DNA of 64,000 bases from Claveliimonas bilis. GTDB lineage: Bacteria; Bacillota; Clostridia; Lachnospirales; Lachnospiraceae. The DNA is taken from assembly GCF_030296775.1 (NCBI RefSeq), contig NZ_AP027742.1, positions 620,001 through 684,000 on the forward strand, in the 5' to 3' direction. Below are positions 24,762 through 33,810 of this stretch, piece by piece. Every line of letters starts with the position of its first letter. Position 1 is the stretch's first letter. The notes beneath the pieces are model-generated. The model saw nothing but the letters and a program-made list of their open reading frames with translations, was not told where the DNA came from and ran no database searches. Position numbers and translations under genes: made by a program.

Positions 24762-24995
24762 ATGAAAGTACAGAATATAACAGACATTGACAGGTTTTTT
24801 AAAGTAGTAGACGAATGTAAAGGAAGAGTGGAACTGGTGACAGGAGAAGGGGACAGACTGAATCTGAAATCCAAGTTATCACAGTATGTATCCATGGCAA
24901 ACATTTTCTCCAACGGAGAAATTCCGGAGCTGGAAATTATTGCTTACGAAAAAGAAGATATTGACAGACTCGTATCCTTTATGGTGAACGGCTAA
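24762..24995 (+). CDS. Conserved small protein, function unknown
   Basis: 77 aa, starting MKVQNITDIDRFFKVVDECKG, with an alternating helix-strand pattern and an acidic C-terminus. I recall similar short proteins in Lachnospiraceae with no proven function (some carry unreliable 'poly(A) polymerase' labels). ATG 24762 is preferred to the in-frame GTG at 24744. It has its own TTGCAA/TATAAT promoter and precedes dnaE by about 105 bases. No domain recognised. Confidence 0.65.
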   Translation: MKVQNITDIDRFFKVVDECKGRVELVTGEGDRLNLKSKLSQYVSMANIFSNGEIPELEIIAYEKEDIDRLVSFMVNG

Positions 24996-25014
24996 TTGAA
25001 ATGAATCCGGAACA

Positions 25015-25056
25015 GGCGGGCATGTTGTCGATAAGGGGCAGCATTCCCGCCGTTTT
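25015..25056 (+). terminator. Possible terminator before dnaE
   Basis: GGCGGG and CCCGCC arms around a 25-base loop, followed by GTTTTAG. Short stem and long loop, so weak. Confidence 0.35.
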
Positions 25057-25100
25057 AGCATATAGGAAACTTCGTTTTTTGTTTAGAGAGAGGGAAAGAC

Positions 25101-28100
25101 ATGAGTTTTGCACATCTGCACGTCCATACGGAATACAGCCTTCTGGACGGTTCAAACAAAATAAAAGAATGTGTGTCAAGGGTAAAAGAGTTGGGGATGA
25201 ACAGCGTTGCCATCACCGACCATGGCGTTATGTACGGCGTCATTGATTTTTACCGCGCGGCAAAGGCAGAAGGGATCAAACCTATCATCGGCTGTGAAGT
25301 CTATGTGGCGCCGGGGTCCAGATTTGACAGAGAGGCCAGAGGAAGTGATGAGAGCAGGTATTATCATCTTGTGCTTCTGGCGGAGAATGACCAGGGCTAT
25401 CATAATCTGATGAAGCTGGTTTCCAGGGGATTTACGGAAGGGTATTATTATAAACCCCGTGTGGATATGGAGCTTTTGGAACGCTATCATGAAGGGCTGA
25501 TTGCCTTGAGCGCCTGCCTGGCAGGAGAAGTTTCAAGAAATATTCTCAGGGGCATGTATGAGGAGGGCAAGGAAGCTGCCCTTCGCTATGAGAAAATTTT
25601 CGGCAAAGGCAACTTCTTCCTGGAGCTTCAGGATCATGGGATTGCCCAGCAGACCATGGTAAATCAGGCTCTGTTGCGGATGAGTCAGGAGACAGGGATC
25701 GGCCTTGTGGCGACAAATGATATCCACTATACTTATGCGGATGACGTAAAGCCGCATGATATCCTTCTGTGTCTTCAGACCGGCAAGAAACTGGCAGATG
25801 AGGACCGGATGCGATATGAGGGCGGACAGTACTACATCAAATCCGAAGAAGAGATGAAGGAGCTGTTCCCCTATGCGCTGGAAGCGCTGGAAAATACACA
25901 GAAAATCGCTGACAGATGCAACGTGGAAATTGAGTTCGGGGTGACGAAACTTCCGAAATACGACGTCCCGGACGGCTATACTTCCTGGGAATATCTGAAC
26001 AAGCTCTGCTTTGAAGGACTGGAAGAAAGATATGGTGTGAAAGGCGGAGAGCACAAAGGAGAGGTGGATCAGGAGCTTAAGGATCGTCTGACCTATGAGC
26101 TGTCCATCATTCACGATATGGGATACGTGGATTATTTTCTGATCGTCTGGGATTTTATTAAGTATGCAAGAGATCACAAGATCATGGTGGGGCCGGGGCG
26201 TGGATCGGCAGCGGGAAGTATCGTTTCCTATTGCCTTGGAATTACCAGCATCGACCCTATTAAGTATCAGCTGCTGTTTGAGCGTTTCCTTAACCCGGAG
26301 CGAGTGTCTATGCCGGATATTGATGTGGATTTCTGTTTCGAGAGACGTCAGGAAGTCATCGACTATGTGGTAAGAAAATACGGCTCCGACCGGGTGGTGC
26401 AGATTGTTACTTTTGGTACGATGGCTGCAAGAGGAGTCATTCGGGATGTAGGGCGTGTGATGGATCTGCCCTATGCGTTTGTGGACAGTATTGCGAAAAT
26501 GATTCCGAAGGAATTGAACATTACTCTGGATAAATCTCTGTCTATGAATCCGGAATTAAAGAAACTGTACGAGGAGGACGGGCAGGTACGGGAGCTGATC
26601 GATATGTCAAAAAGGCTGGAAGGTCTTCCGAGACATACATCCATGCATGCCGCGGGCGTGGTGATCAGCCAGAAAGAAGTGGATGAGTATGTGCCTCTCT
26701 CTCTTGGTTCAGACGGTTCGGTAACCACACAGTTTACGATGACGACCCTGGAAGAGCTGGGACTCCTTAAAATGGATTTCCTCGGTCTTCGGACGCTGAC
26801 TGTAATCCAGAATGCAGTGGATCTGGCGGAAAAGAGTACCGGAACACAGATTGATATTAATGCAATTGATTTTAATGACCAGGAAGTGCTGGAGTCTATC
26901 GGAAGCGGTCGGACAGACGGTGTGTTCCAGCTTGAAAGCGCGGGGATGAAAAGCTTCATGAAGGAGCTGAAGCCAAAGAGCCTGGAAGATATTATCGCTG
27001 GAATTTCTCTTTATCGTCCGGGACCGATGGATTTTATTCCCCAGTATATCAAAGGGAAGAACAGCACAGGAGAGATTACCTATGACTGCCCGCAGCTTGA
27101 GCCGATCCTGGCGCCCACATACGGATGTATTGTTTATCAGGAACAGGTTATGCAGATTGTGCGTGATCTGGCCGGTTACACTCTTGGAAGAAGCGACCTT
27201 TTGAGAAGAGCTATGTCCAAGAAAAAGGGCGATGTGATGCAGAAAGAGCGCCAGAACTTTGTGTATGGGAATCCTGATGAAGGGGTGCCCGGATGCGTCA
27301 ACAATGGAATCGACGAAAAAACAGCCAACAAAATTTATGATGAGATGATTGATTTTGCAAAATATGCCTTCAATAAGTCTCATGCGGCGGCATATGCTGT
27401 TGTTTCTTATCAGACTGCCTATCTGAAATATTATTATCCGGTAGAATTTATGGCGGCTCTTATGACATCCGTGATTGAAAATCCGCCGAAAGTGGCAGAA
27501 TATATTTACAGCTGCCGGCAGATGGGAATTGAAATCCTTCCGCCGGATATCAACAGAGGAGAAGGGAATTTCTCTGTGGATGAAGGAAATATCCGGTATG
27601 GGCTGGCGGCGATCAAGAGCATCGGACGTCCGGTGATCCAGGAAATTATTGAGGAGAGGGAAATCGGCGGAGAATTTAAGAGCCTGAAAGATTTTATTGA
27701 ACGAATGTCCGGAAAGGATGTCAATAAACGCAGTATAGAAAACTTTATCAAGGCAGGTGCATTTGACGGACTTGGCGGAACCCGGAAGCAGTTTATGAGT
27801 ATCTACATCCAGATTCTGGATCAGGTAAACCAGGAGAGAAAAACTTCCATGGCAGGGCAGATGTCTCTTTTTGATCTTGTGGGGGAAGAGCAGAAAAGCG
27901 AATTTGATATTCCTCTTCCTGATGTGGGAGAATATGATAAAGAAACGAAGCTTGATTTCGAAAAAGAAGTGATCGGGGTATATCTGACAGGACATCCACT
28001 GGAGGATTATGAAGAAAAATGGCGGAAAAATATTTCCAAGACTACACTGGATTTCCAGATTGACGATTCCACCGGGCGGGCGAGAGTGTATGATGGTGCC

Positions 28101-28601
28101 AAGGAAACGGTGGGCGGTATGATCACTGCCAAAACCATAAAACATACAAAGAACAATAAGATGATGGCTTTTCTGACTCTGGAAGATCTGGTGGGAAATG
28201 TGGAGATTGTCGTTTTCCCAAGGGATTATGAAAAGAATCAGCGTCTTTTAAACGAGGAAAGCAAGGTATTCATCCGGGGAAGAGTATCGGAAGAAGACGA
28301 TGCTCCCAGTAAGCTGATCTGTGAGACGGTTATTCCCTTTGAACAGACAAAGAGGGAGCTGTGGATCCAATATCCGGACAAGGCGGCCTATATGGAAGAT
28401 GAATCCCATCTTTTTGAACTGCTGAAGGCCTCTGACGGCGACGATACAGTCGTGATATACTGCAGGGCAGAAAAAGCAGTGAAAAGACTTCCGGCGGGGC
28501 GGAACATCTATATTGAACCCGGGATTCTAAGCAGATTGACGAATTATTTCGGAGAATCTTGTGTAAAAGTTGTAGAAAAGCCCATTGAAAGCATAAGATA
28601 G
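25101..28601 (+). CDS. dnaE: DNA polymerase III subunit alpha
   Basis: Replicative or repair polymerase of 1166 aa. The N-terminal PHP domain begins MSFAHLHVHTEYSLLDGS, with the metal-binding histidines present. The palm carries PDIDVDFCFERR with the catalytic aspartates. SLYRPGPMDFIP and NKSHAAAYAVVSYQTAYLK are fingers-region signatures. A helix-hairpin-helix region (about residues 820-880) and a C-terminal OB-fold (about 1000-1080) follow. It lacks the exonuclease domain of PolC, so it is the DnaE type. GAGAGGG precedes the ATG. pfkA follows, a neighbour order common in Firmicutes. Confidence 0.97.
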   Translation: MSFAHLHVHTEYSLLDGSNKIKECVSRVKELGMNSVAITDHGVMYGVIDFYRAAKAEGIKPIIGCEVYVAPGSRFDREARGSDESRYYHLVLLAENDQGYHNLMKLVSRGFTEGYYYKPRVDMELLERYHEGLIALSACLAGEVSRNILRGMYEEGKEAALRYEKIFGKGNFFLELQDHGIAQQTMVNQALLRMSQETGIGLVATNDIHYTYADDVKPHDILLCLQTGKKLADEDRMRYEGGQYYIKSEEEMKELFPYALEALENTQKIADRCNVEIEFGVTKLPKYDVPDGYTSWEYLNKLCFEGLEERYGVKGGEHKGEVDQELKDRLTYELSIIHDMGYVDYFLIVWDFIKYARDHKIMVGPGRGSAAGSIVSYCLGITSIDPIKYQLLFERFLNPERVSMPDIDVDFCFERRQEVIDYVVRKYGSDRVVQIVTFGTMAARGVIRDVGRVMDLPYAFVDSIAKMIPKELNITLDKSLSMNPELKKLYEEDGQVRELIDMSKRLEGLPRHTSMHAAGVVISQKEVDEYVPLSLGSDGSVTTQFTMTTLEELGLLKMDFLGLRTLTVIQNAVDLAEKSTGTQIDINAIDFNDQEVLESIGSGRTDGVFQLESAGMKSFMKELKPKSLEDIIAGISLYRPGPMDFIPQYIKGKNSTGEITYDCPQLEPILAPTYGCIVYQEQVMQIVRDLAGYTLGRSDLLRRAMSKKKGDVMQKERQNFVYGNPDEGVPGCVNNGIDEKTANKIYDEMIDFAKYAFNKSHAAAYAVVSYQTAYLKYYYPVEFMAALMTSVIENPPKVAEYIYSCRQMGIEILPPDINRGEGNFSVDEGNIRYGLAAIKSIGRPVIQEIIEEREIGGEFKSLKDFIERMSGKDVNKRSIENFIKAGAFDGLGGTRKQFMSIYIQILDQVNQERKTSMAGQMSLFDLVGEEQKSEFDIPLPDVGEYDKETKLDFEKEVIGVYLTGHPLEDYEEKWRKNISKTTLDFQIDDSTGRARVYDGAKETVGGMITAKTIKHTKNNKMMAFLTLEDLVGNVEIVVFPRDYEKNQRLLNEESKVFIRGRVSEEDDAPSKLICETVIPFEQTKRELWIQYPDKAAYMEDESHLFELLKASDGDDTVVIYCRAEKAVKRLPAGRNIYIEPGILSRLTNYFGESCVKVVEKPIESIR

Positions 28602-28670
28602 ATAGGGTAGAATAGGAAGCAAAGCGAAAATTAAGAAGTATGAAAATATAGTTACAGATGGAGGAAAGAT

Positions 28671-29651
28671 ATGGCAGCAGAAAAAGTGATTCGTACAATT
28701 GGAGTTTTGACCAGCGGAGGCGATGCGCCCGGAATGAATGCAGCGATTCGTGCCGTTGTTCGTACAGCATTGGGAAAAGGCGTAAAGGTAAGAGGAATCC
28801 GTAAAGGATATCAGGGCCTTCTGGATGAGGAGATTATCGATCTGACTGCAAGAGATGTATCTGATACAATTCAAAGAGGAGGAACAATCCTTCAGACAGC
28901 ACGCTGTGAAGAAATGCGTACAGAAGAAGGACAGCAGAAAGCAGCAGCTATCTGCAAAAAGTATGGAATCGACGGACTGGTAGTCATCGGAGGGGACGGT
29001 TCCTTTGCAGGAGCACAGAAACTGGCAAATCTGGGAATCAATACCATCGGTCTTCCGGGAACCATTGACCTTGATATTGCATGTACCGAATATACCATTG
29101 GATTTGATACAGCTGTAAATACGGCAATGGAAGCAATCGATAAAGTCAGAGATACATCCACTTCTCATGAGAGATGTTCTATTATTGAAGTTATGGGCCG
29201 TGATGCAGGTTATCTTGCTCTGTGGTGCGGTATTGCAAACGGAGCAGAGCGTATCCTTCTTCCGGAGGAGCACGACTTTAACGAAGAAGCGATCATCGCA
29301 GATATTCAGGAATGCCGGAAGCGTGGAAAGAAGAATTACATTATCATTAATGCAGAAGGTATCGGCGGTTCCATTGAGATGGCAAAGAGAATTGAGGAAG
29401 CAACAGGAATGGAAACAAGAGCAACCATTCTGGGACACATGCAGCGCGGCGGAAGCCCTACATGTAAAGACCGTGTATATGCTTCCATTATGGGCGCAAA
29501 GGCAGTGGAGCTTCTTCTGGAAGGAAAGAGCAACCGTGTAGTAGGCTACAGACATGGTGAGTATGTAGACTTTGATATTGATGAAGCGCTGAATATGCAG
29601 AAGGGCATTCCGGCGTACCAGTATGAAATTGCAAGAGAGTTGGCGCTGTAA
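28671..29651 (+). CDS. pfkA: 6-phosphofructokinase (ATP type)
   Basis: 326 aa glycolytic kinase. ATP-site TSGGDAPGMNAAIRA (residues about 14-28), GGDGSFAGA with the glycine typical of ATP-dependent enzymes, and the catalytic IDLDI region. The usual PGTIDND is here PGTIDLD, with the aspartate base retained. EVMGRDAGYLALW and GHMQRGGSPT contain fructose-6-phosphate contacts. GGAGG lies upstream of the ATG. The next gene's ATG directly abuts the stop codon. Confidence 0.96.
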   Translation: MAAEKVIRTIGVLTSGGDAPGMNAAIRAVVRTALGKGVKVRGIRKGYQGLLDEEIIDLTARDVSDTIQRGGTILQTARCEEMRTEEGQQKAAAICKKYGIDGLVVIGGDGSFAGAQKLANLGINTIGLPGTIDLDIACTEYTIGFDTAVNTAMEAIDKVRDTSTSHERCSIIEVMGRDAGYLALWCGIANGAERILLPEEHDFNEEAIIADIQECRKRGKKNYIIINAEGIGGSIEMAKRIEEATGMETRATILGHMQRGGSPTCKDRVYASIMGAKAVELLLEGKSNRVVGYRHGEYVDFDIDEALNMQKGIPAYQYEIARELAL

Positions 29652-30116
29652 ATGACAAAAGATGTATTGATCAGTATTTCCGGTCTCCATTTTGATATGG
29701 AAGGAGACAATGGGAACGGTGAGCCGGTAGAGATCATAACTCCGGCTTCCTACTATCTGAAGAACGGAAAGCATTATGTGCTGTACGATGAGGTAGTAGA
29801 GGGAGTTCCCGGAAAAATAAAAAATACAATTAAAATTACAGACAGCGATATGTTTGAAATCCGGAAATCCGGCATTGCAAATACCCACATGGTGTTTGAA
29901 CGGGGAAAAATGAATATGACATCTTATGAAACTCCATTTGGAGAGATGATGGTAGGAATCCACACAAGAAATATTACAACAGAGGTGGAGCAGGAAAAAA
30001 TAGATGTGCATATCACCTATGCCCTGGATGTCAATAACGAACCGTTGGCCGACTGTGAGATTGATGTGAAGATCTGTCCGATCCGCAGAGAGGATGGGGC
30101 AGTAGTAGGTTCTTGA
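29652..30116 (+). CDS. DUF1934 (YwiB-like) domain protein
   Basis: 154 aa, predicted beta-barrel of lipocalin/calycin type. Family-like segments are YYLKNGKHYVLYDEVVEG, ITDSDMFEIRKSG and MVFERGKMNMTSYETPFG followed by GEMMVGIHT. It starts on the base after the pfkA stop, so expression is coupled to pfkA. No catalytic residues can be named; the function of the family is not known to me. A terminator follows 38 bases later. Confidence 0.75.
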   Translation: MTKDVLISISGLHFDMEGDNGNGEPVEIITPASYYLKNGKHYVLYDEVVEGVPGKIKNTIKITDSDMFEIRKSGIANTHMVFERGKMNMTSYETPFGEMMVGIHTRNITTEVEQEKIDVHITYALDVNNEPLADCEIDVKICPIRREDGAVVGS

Positions 30117-30153
30117 TCTTTATAGAGAGAAAGTGCAATGAAAGAATAAAAAC

Positions 30154-30190
30154 AAACCCGCGGGCTTTGAAAAGCTGCGGGTTTTGCTTT
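30154..30190 (+). terminator. Terminator of the dnaE-pfkA-DUF1934 run
   Basis: AAACCCGC and GCGGGTTT arms with an inner GCTTT/AAGC pairing, followed by TGCTTTT. Confidence 0.85.
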
Positions 30191-30207
30191 TGTCATTCCT
30201 ATGTCTG

Positions 30208-30651
30208 TTAAGCTCTGTTTCGAAGTCTTGCCAGAAAGCCTTTTTTCTTGGTCGGTGTTTCCAAAGGACCTCTAAGTCCCTTTACTGCAGTGATGTAAAT
30301 TCCGCTGACAGTAGCTTTCACTTCTTTCTTTACCGGAATTACATTATAAATATTGGAATCACACATCAATGTCATGATCTTCGGACCGATCTTTGCCTTT
30401 ACGATCGGCACCTTGGAACGGCGGAGATATTTCGGTGTATTCTCAATGACAATAGAAGGAAGACCGGATTCTTTCAGTTTCATTTTCTTTTTGTCAATGA
30501 TCAGCATAGATACAGTCTGTGCGGCCGCATCCAGTTTTTCCTGCTGTTCAGCCTGGCGTTTCTCGGCTCTTTTTCCAAGGAAATATAATACAATACAAGC
30601 AATGATCAATACGACCAGTATGACCAAGAGAACAATCGTCAATGTATTCAC
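30208..30651 (-). CDS. Single-pass membrane protein, function unknown
   Basis: 147 aa. One N-terminal membrane helix (residues about 4-25, TIVLLVILVVLIIACIVLYF), then a basic coiled segment (GKRAEKRQAEQQEKLDAAAQ) and a conserved-looking soluble domain with KAKIGPKIMTLMCDSNIYNV, ending in a strongly basic tail. The start is GTG at 30651, set by GAGGAGG six bases upstream. Convergent with the DUF1934 gene. I know similar clostridial proteins only as hypothetical. Confidence 0.7.
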   Translation of the reverse strand: MNTLTIVLLVILVVLIIACIVLYFLGKRAEKRQAEQQEKLDAAAQTVSMLIIDKKKMKLKESGLPSIVIENTPKYLRRSKVPIVKAKIGPKIMTLMCDSNIYNVIPVKKEVKATVSGIYITAVKGLRGPLETPTKKKGFLARLRNRA

Positions 30652-30719
30652 GGGGAACCTCCTCAATCTTAAGTATTTTCGCAAATTTTATTGTAGCATT
30701 GTTTCAGAAAGAGCGCAAG

Positions 30720-30782
30720 TGAAAAAGATGTCATAAAGTGAAAAGATGTCATAAAGTGAAAAGTCCATAAAGCGAAAAGAGC
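30720..30782. repeat. Tandem 18-bp repeats upstream of cls
   Basis: Unit GTGAAAAGATGTCATAAA occurs as a 19-base copy (30720-30738), a perfect 18-base copy (30739-30756) and decayed copies (30757-30782). It ends directly before the cls -35 box. Confidence 0.8.
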
Positions 30783-30783
30783 T

Positions 30784-30812
30784 TGTAAACAAAAAGAGTT
30801 CTGATTATAATA
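30784..30812 (+). promoter_or_regulatory. Sigma-A promoter of cls
   Basis: TTGTAA (30784-30789), 17-base spacer, TATAAT (30807-30812). The leader to the ATG is about 60 bases. Confidence 0.75.
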
Positions 30813-30880
30813 GAGGAATCACAGGAGGAAGTAAATTTTGCTTCCGGTATTTATTATAGTTATGTAAGGAGAGGAGAAAA

Positions 30881-32356
30881 ATGCTGGAACTTATTGGGGA
30901 CGGAGCGCAGATGGGTTTCTGGTGGATTATGGACCATCTGCTTTTTATCAATATATTTCTTTCTATCCTGATCATATTTTTTCAGAGAAAAAATCCGATG
31001 ACAGTGTGGGCGTGGCTTCTGATCCTGTATTTTATTCCGGTTCTGGGCTTCGGTCTGTATTTGCTTCTGGGACAGAACTTCCGAAAAGACAGAATGTTTA
31101 AGATGAAGGAGATCGAAGGGGAAGTAAAATATACGATCCGAAGGCAGGAAGAGTCAATCTATCGAAAGAAACTAAGGCTTAGAGATCCGGAGCAGGAACG
31201 ATTCAAACATCTGATCCTTTACAATCTGAACGAGGCGGAGGCAGTGCTTACCGACAATAATGATATACAGATCTATACAGATGGAAAGGAAAAATTTCAG
31301 GCACTTTTAAATGAGATGGAACATGCCAGAAATTATATCCATCTGCAGTACTATATCATTAAGAATGATGAACTTTGGCAGGAAATAGAAGAAGTGCTGA
31401 TAAGGAAAGCGAGACAGGGTGTGGAAGTGCGCGTTCTCTTTGACAGCATGGGATGCCGAACTATGCGCAACAGCGACTGGGTAAGACTGGAAAACGCCGG
31501 CATACAGGTGGCAGAGTTTTTCCCGGCTATCCTGGGAAATCTGCAGCTTAGGATCAATTACCGGAACCACAGGAAGATTGTGGTGATCGATGGGCGGATC
31601 GGATTTGTAGGCGGTTTTAATATCGGAAGAGAGTACATTGGAAAGGATAAGAAATTCGGCTACTGGAGGGATACGCATATTTGTATAGAAGGATCGGCAG
31701 TCACCTCGCTGGCTGTGAGATTTGTTCTGGACTGGAATTACGCGGCCCGGGAAAATCTGTTTCTGGAAGACCGGATTTTTGAAATCCCCACTTATATACG
31801 CAGCGGGCGGGATCCGGTGCAGATCATATCCAGCGGTCCGGACTCCAAAAGCCAGGTTATCCGGAACAATTACCTTAGATTGATCCATCTGGCAAAGAAG
31901 AGCATTTATATTCAAACGCCCTATTTCATTCCGGATGACGCTATTCTGGAATCCCTGAAGATTGCGGCCAAATCCGGTATTGATGTAAGGATCATGATCC
32001 CCTGTAAACCGGACCATCCTTTTGTTTATTGGGCGACTTATTCCTATATGGGGGATATGGTGGAAGCGGGGGCCAGATGCTATACCTACGACAGAGGATT
32101 TCTGCATTCCAAATGTATGTGCGTAGATGGACTTGTTACCTGCATGGGGACTGCAAATATGGACATCCGCAGCTTCAGTCTGAACTTTGAAGTAAATGCC
32201 ACGATATACAGCGCCAGGACAACAATAAAACTGCAGGAAGCTTTTGAAAATGATATTCCTTACTGTACGCTGATCACAAGAAAGAAATACAAGGCAAGAA
32301 GCCTTTATATACGATTCAAGGAACAGTTCTGCCGTCTTCTGTCACCGCTTTTATAG
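30881..32356 (+). CDS. cls: Cardiolipin synthase (phospholipase D type)
   Basis: 491 aa membrane enzyme joining two phosphatidylglycerols to cardiolipin. Two N-terminal membrane helices (about residues 12-35 and 42-62) carry the family PMTVWAWLLILYFIPVLG segment. Two HKD motifs form one active site: NHRKIVVIDGRIGFVGG and LHSKCMCVDGLVTCMGTAN. Length is standard for ClsA of Firmicutes. GGAGAGGAG lies upstream. A sigma-A promoter with tandem repeats precedes it. Confidence 0.93.
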   Translation: MLELIGDGAQMGFWWIMDHLLFINIFLSILIIFFQRKNPMTVWAWLLILYFIPVLGFGLYLLLGQNFRKDRMFKMKEIEGEVKYTIRRQEESIYRKKLRLRDPEQERFKHLILYNLNEAEAVLTDNNDIQIYTDGKEKFQALLNEMEHARNYIHLQYYIIKNDELWQEIEEVLIRKARQGVEVRVLFDSMGCRTMRNSDWVRLENAGIQVAEFFPAILGNLQLRINYRNHRKIVVIDGRIGFVGGFNIGREYIGKDKKFGYWRDTHICIEGSAVTSLAVRFVLDWNYAARENLFLEDRIFEIPTYIRSGRDPVQIISSGPDSKSQVIRNNYLRLIHLAKKSIYIQTPYFIPDDAILESLKIAAKSGIDVRIMIPCKPDHPFVYWATYSYMGDMVEAGARCYTYDRGFLHSKCMCVDGLVTCMGTANMDIRSFSLNFEVNATIYSARTTIKLQEAFENDIPYCTLITRKKYKARSLYIRFKEQFCRLLSPLL

Positions 32357-32487
32357 AAAAAGCGGATTTGGAAATGCAGAAAAAAGGGAGTCAAAAAAGA
32401 GAGTTGGGGAAAAGGGTTTTCTTTCATGGACAGATGTGCTATGATGAAAAAACAGGCGAAATTATGAGATAAAACAGAGGTGTGAAT

Positions 32488-33537
32488 ATGAAAAAGAAAG
32501 CAGTTGTATTATTTGCCGGACTTCTTGCATGTTCTGCAATGCTGGGAGGCTGCGGCGGAAATCAGGCGTCCAATGATTATGTAAAAGTGGGCGGATATAA
32601 AGGAATTGAAGTGGACAAGGTAGAAGACAAGCAGGAAGTAAGCGACGAGGATGTAGACAACTATATTCAGGCTGTGCGTCAGCAGAATATGGCAGAAGCA
32701 GAAGGCGCTGCAGCAGAAGACGGAGATACTGTCAATATTGATTTTGTAGGAAAAATGGATGGCCAGGAGTTTGACGGAGGTTCTGCCCAGGGTCAGGAAG
32801 TTACCATCGGATCAGGAAGTTTTATTGATGGATTCGAAGACAGTATCATCGGCCATAAAGCAGGGGAAACTTACGACTGGAACGGTCAGTTCCCGGATCC
32901 CTATGAGAATAAGCCGGAATATGCCAGAAAACCGGTTACATTTACGATCACAGTCAATTCTGTTATGCGTATGCCGGAATTGACAGATGAGTTTGTACAA
33001 ACTGTTTCGGAAGAGTCCAAGACAGTAGATGAATACAAAGAAGAAGTAAAGAAACTCCTGGAGGACAGCGCGGAAGATAACTACCAGTATGACCTGGAGA
33101 GTGAAGCCTGGGAGACAGTGGTTGAAAAGGCTGAGGTGATAAGCTATCCGGAAGATGAGGTCAAGGAGGCAGAAGAGCAGATCATCAATAATTACAAGAG
33201 TCTTGCAGAAGCATACGGCATGGAATATGAAGATTATATTACCAGCCAGGGTGAGGAAGTAGAAGATTTTGAAAAACAGGTCAATGAAGTAGCAAAGAAC
33301 AGTGTAAAACAGAAATATCTTGCACAGGCTATTGCAGAGAAAGAAAAACTGACGCTGACAGACAAAGAATATGAAGAGGAATTTAAGAAGCTGGCAGAAG
33401 AATACGGATATCCGGATGTTGATACCATGAAGGAATCAGCCAGCGAGGATGAACTGAAGAACATTGTGCTTCAGAATAAAGTAAAAGAATGGCTGGCCGA
33501 CAACTGTATACAGGTTGTCAATGAATCAGCCGAGTAA
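32488..33537 (+). CDS. Trigger-factor-like peptidyl-prolyl isomerase lipoprotein
   Basis: 349 aa exported chaperone. The lipobox AMLGGC follows a basic, hydrophobic signal (about residues 3-23). The FKBP-type PPIase domain (about 80-165) has DTVNIDFVGKMDGQEFDGGS and GSFIDGFEDSIIGHKAGE, as in trigger factor. The C-terminal helical arms match the trigger-factor substrate-binding part; the ribosome-docking domain is replaced by the signal. It probably folds secreted proteins at the outer face of the membrane. ATG 32488 has GAGGTG five bases upstream. An extended -10 (TGCTATGAT, 32438-32446) lies upstream. A terminator follows. Confidence 0.85.
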   Translation: MKKKAVVLFAGLLACSAMLGGCGGNQASNDYVKVGGYKGIEVDKVEDKQEVSDEDVDNYIQAVRQQNMAEAEGAAAEDGDTVNIDFVGKMDGQEFDGGSAQGQEVTIGSGSFIDGFEDSIIGHKAGETYDWNGQFPDPYENKPEYARKPVTFTITVNSVMRMPELTDEFVQTVSEESKTVDEYKEEVKKLLEDSAEDNYQYDLESEAWETVVEKAEVISYPEDEVKEAEEQIINNYKSLAEAYGMEYEDYITSQGEEVEDFEKQVNEVAKNSVKQKYLAQAIAEKEKLTLTDKEYEEEFKKLAEEYGYPDVDTMKESASEDELKNIVLQNKVKEWLADNCIQVVNESAE

Positions 33538-33551
33538 GAAGCAGGAGAAGG

Positions 33552-33586
33552 CGGACGTATTGTGAAAAGCGATGCGTCCGTTTTTT
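33552..33586 (+). terminator. Rho-independent terminator
   Basis: CGGACGTAT paired with ATGCGTCCG (one G-U) and then TTTTTT. It ends the transcript of the trigger-factor-like gene. Confidence 0.85.
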
Positions 33587-33810
33587 GCGGATACGTCCGG
33601 AGGGCGACCGCCGTGTTTGTCCGATCAGAAAGAAAAGATAAATCATAATTTAGTGTCTTTTTTTGTCGATTCTATTGTATACTGTCTGTAGCGTCGGTGT
33701 ACAAGGGAACGCTATGCGAAGGGATAGTCGAAATGACAAAATAATACAATATTTGTCCGGATGGATAAAAGGAATCAATGAGACGGACGAAGGATAAAGG
33801 AGAGAGTAAA

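Noticed and set aside
26709-28145. 478-residue open frame on the minus strand inside dnaE
   Set aside because: Shadow of the dnaE coding frame, with no ribosome site and no protein-like sequence pattern.
28527-30011. 494-residue open frame on the minus strand across pfkA
   Set aside because: Cys- and Ser-rich shadow of pfkA and its neighbour; both plus-strand genes are certain.
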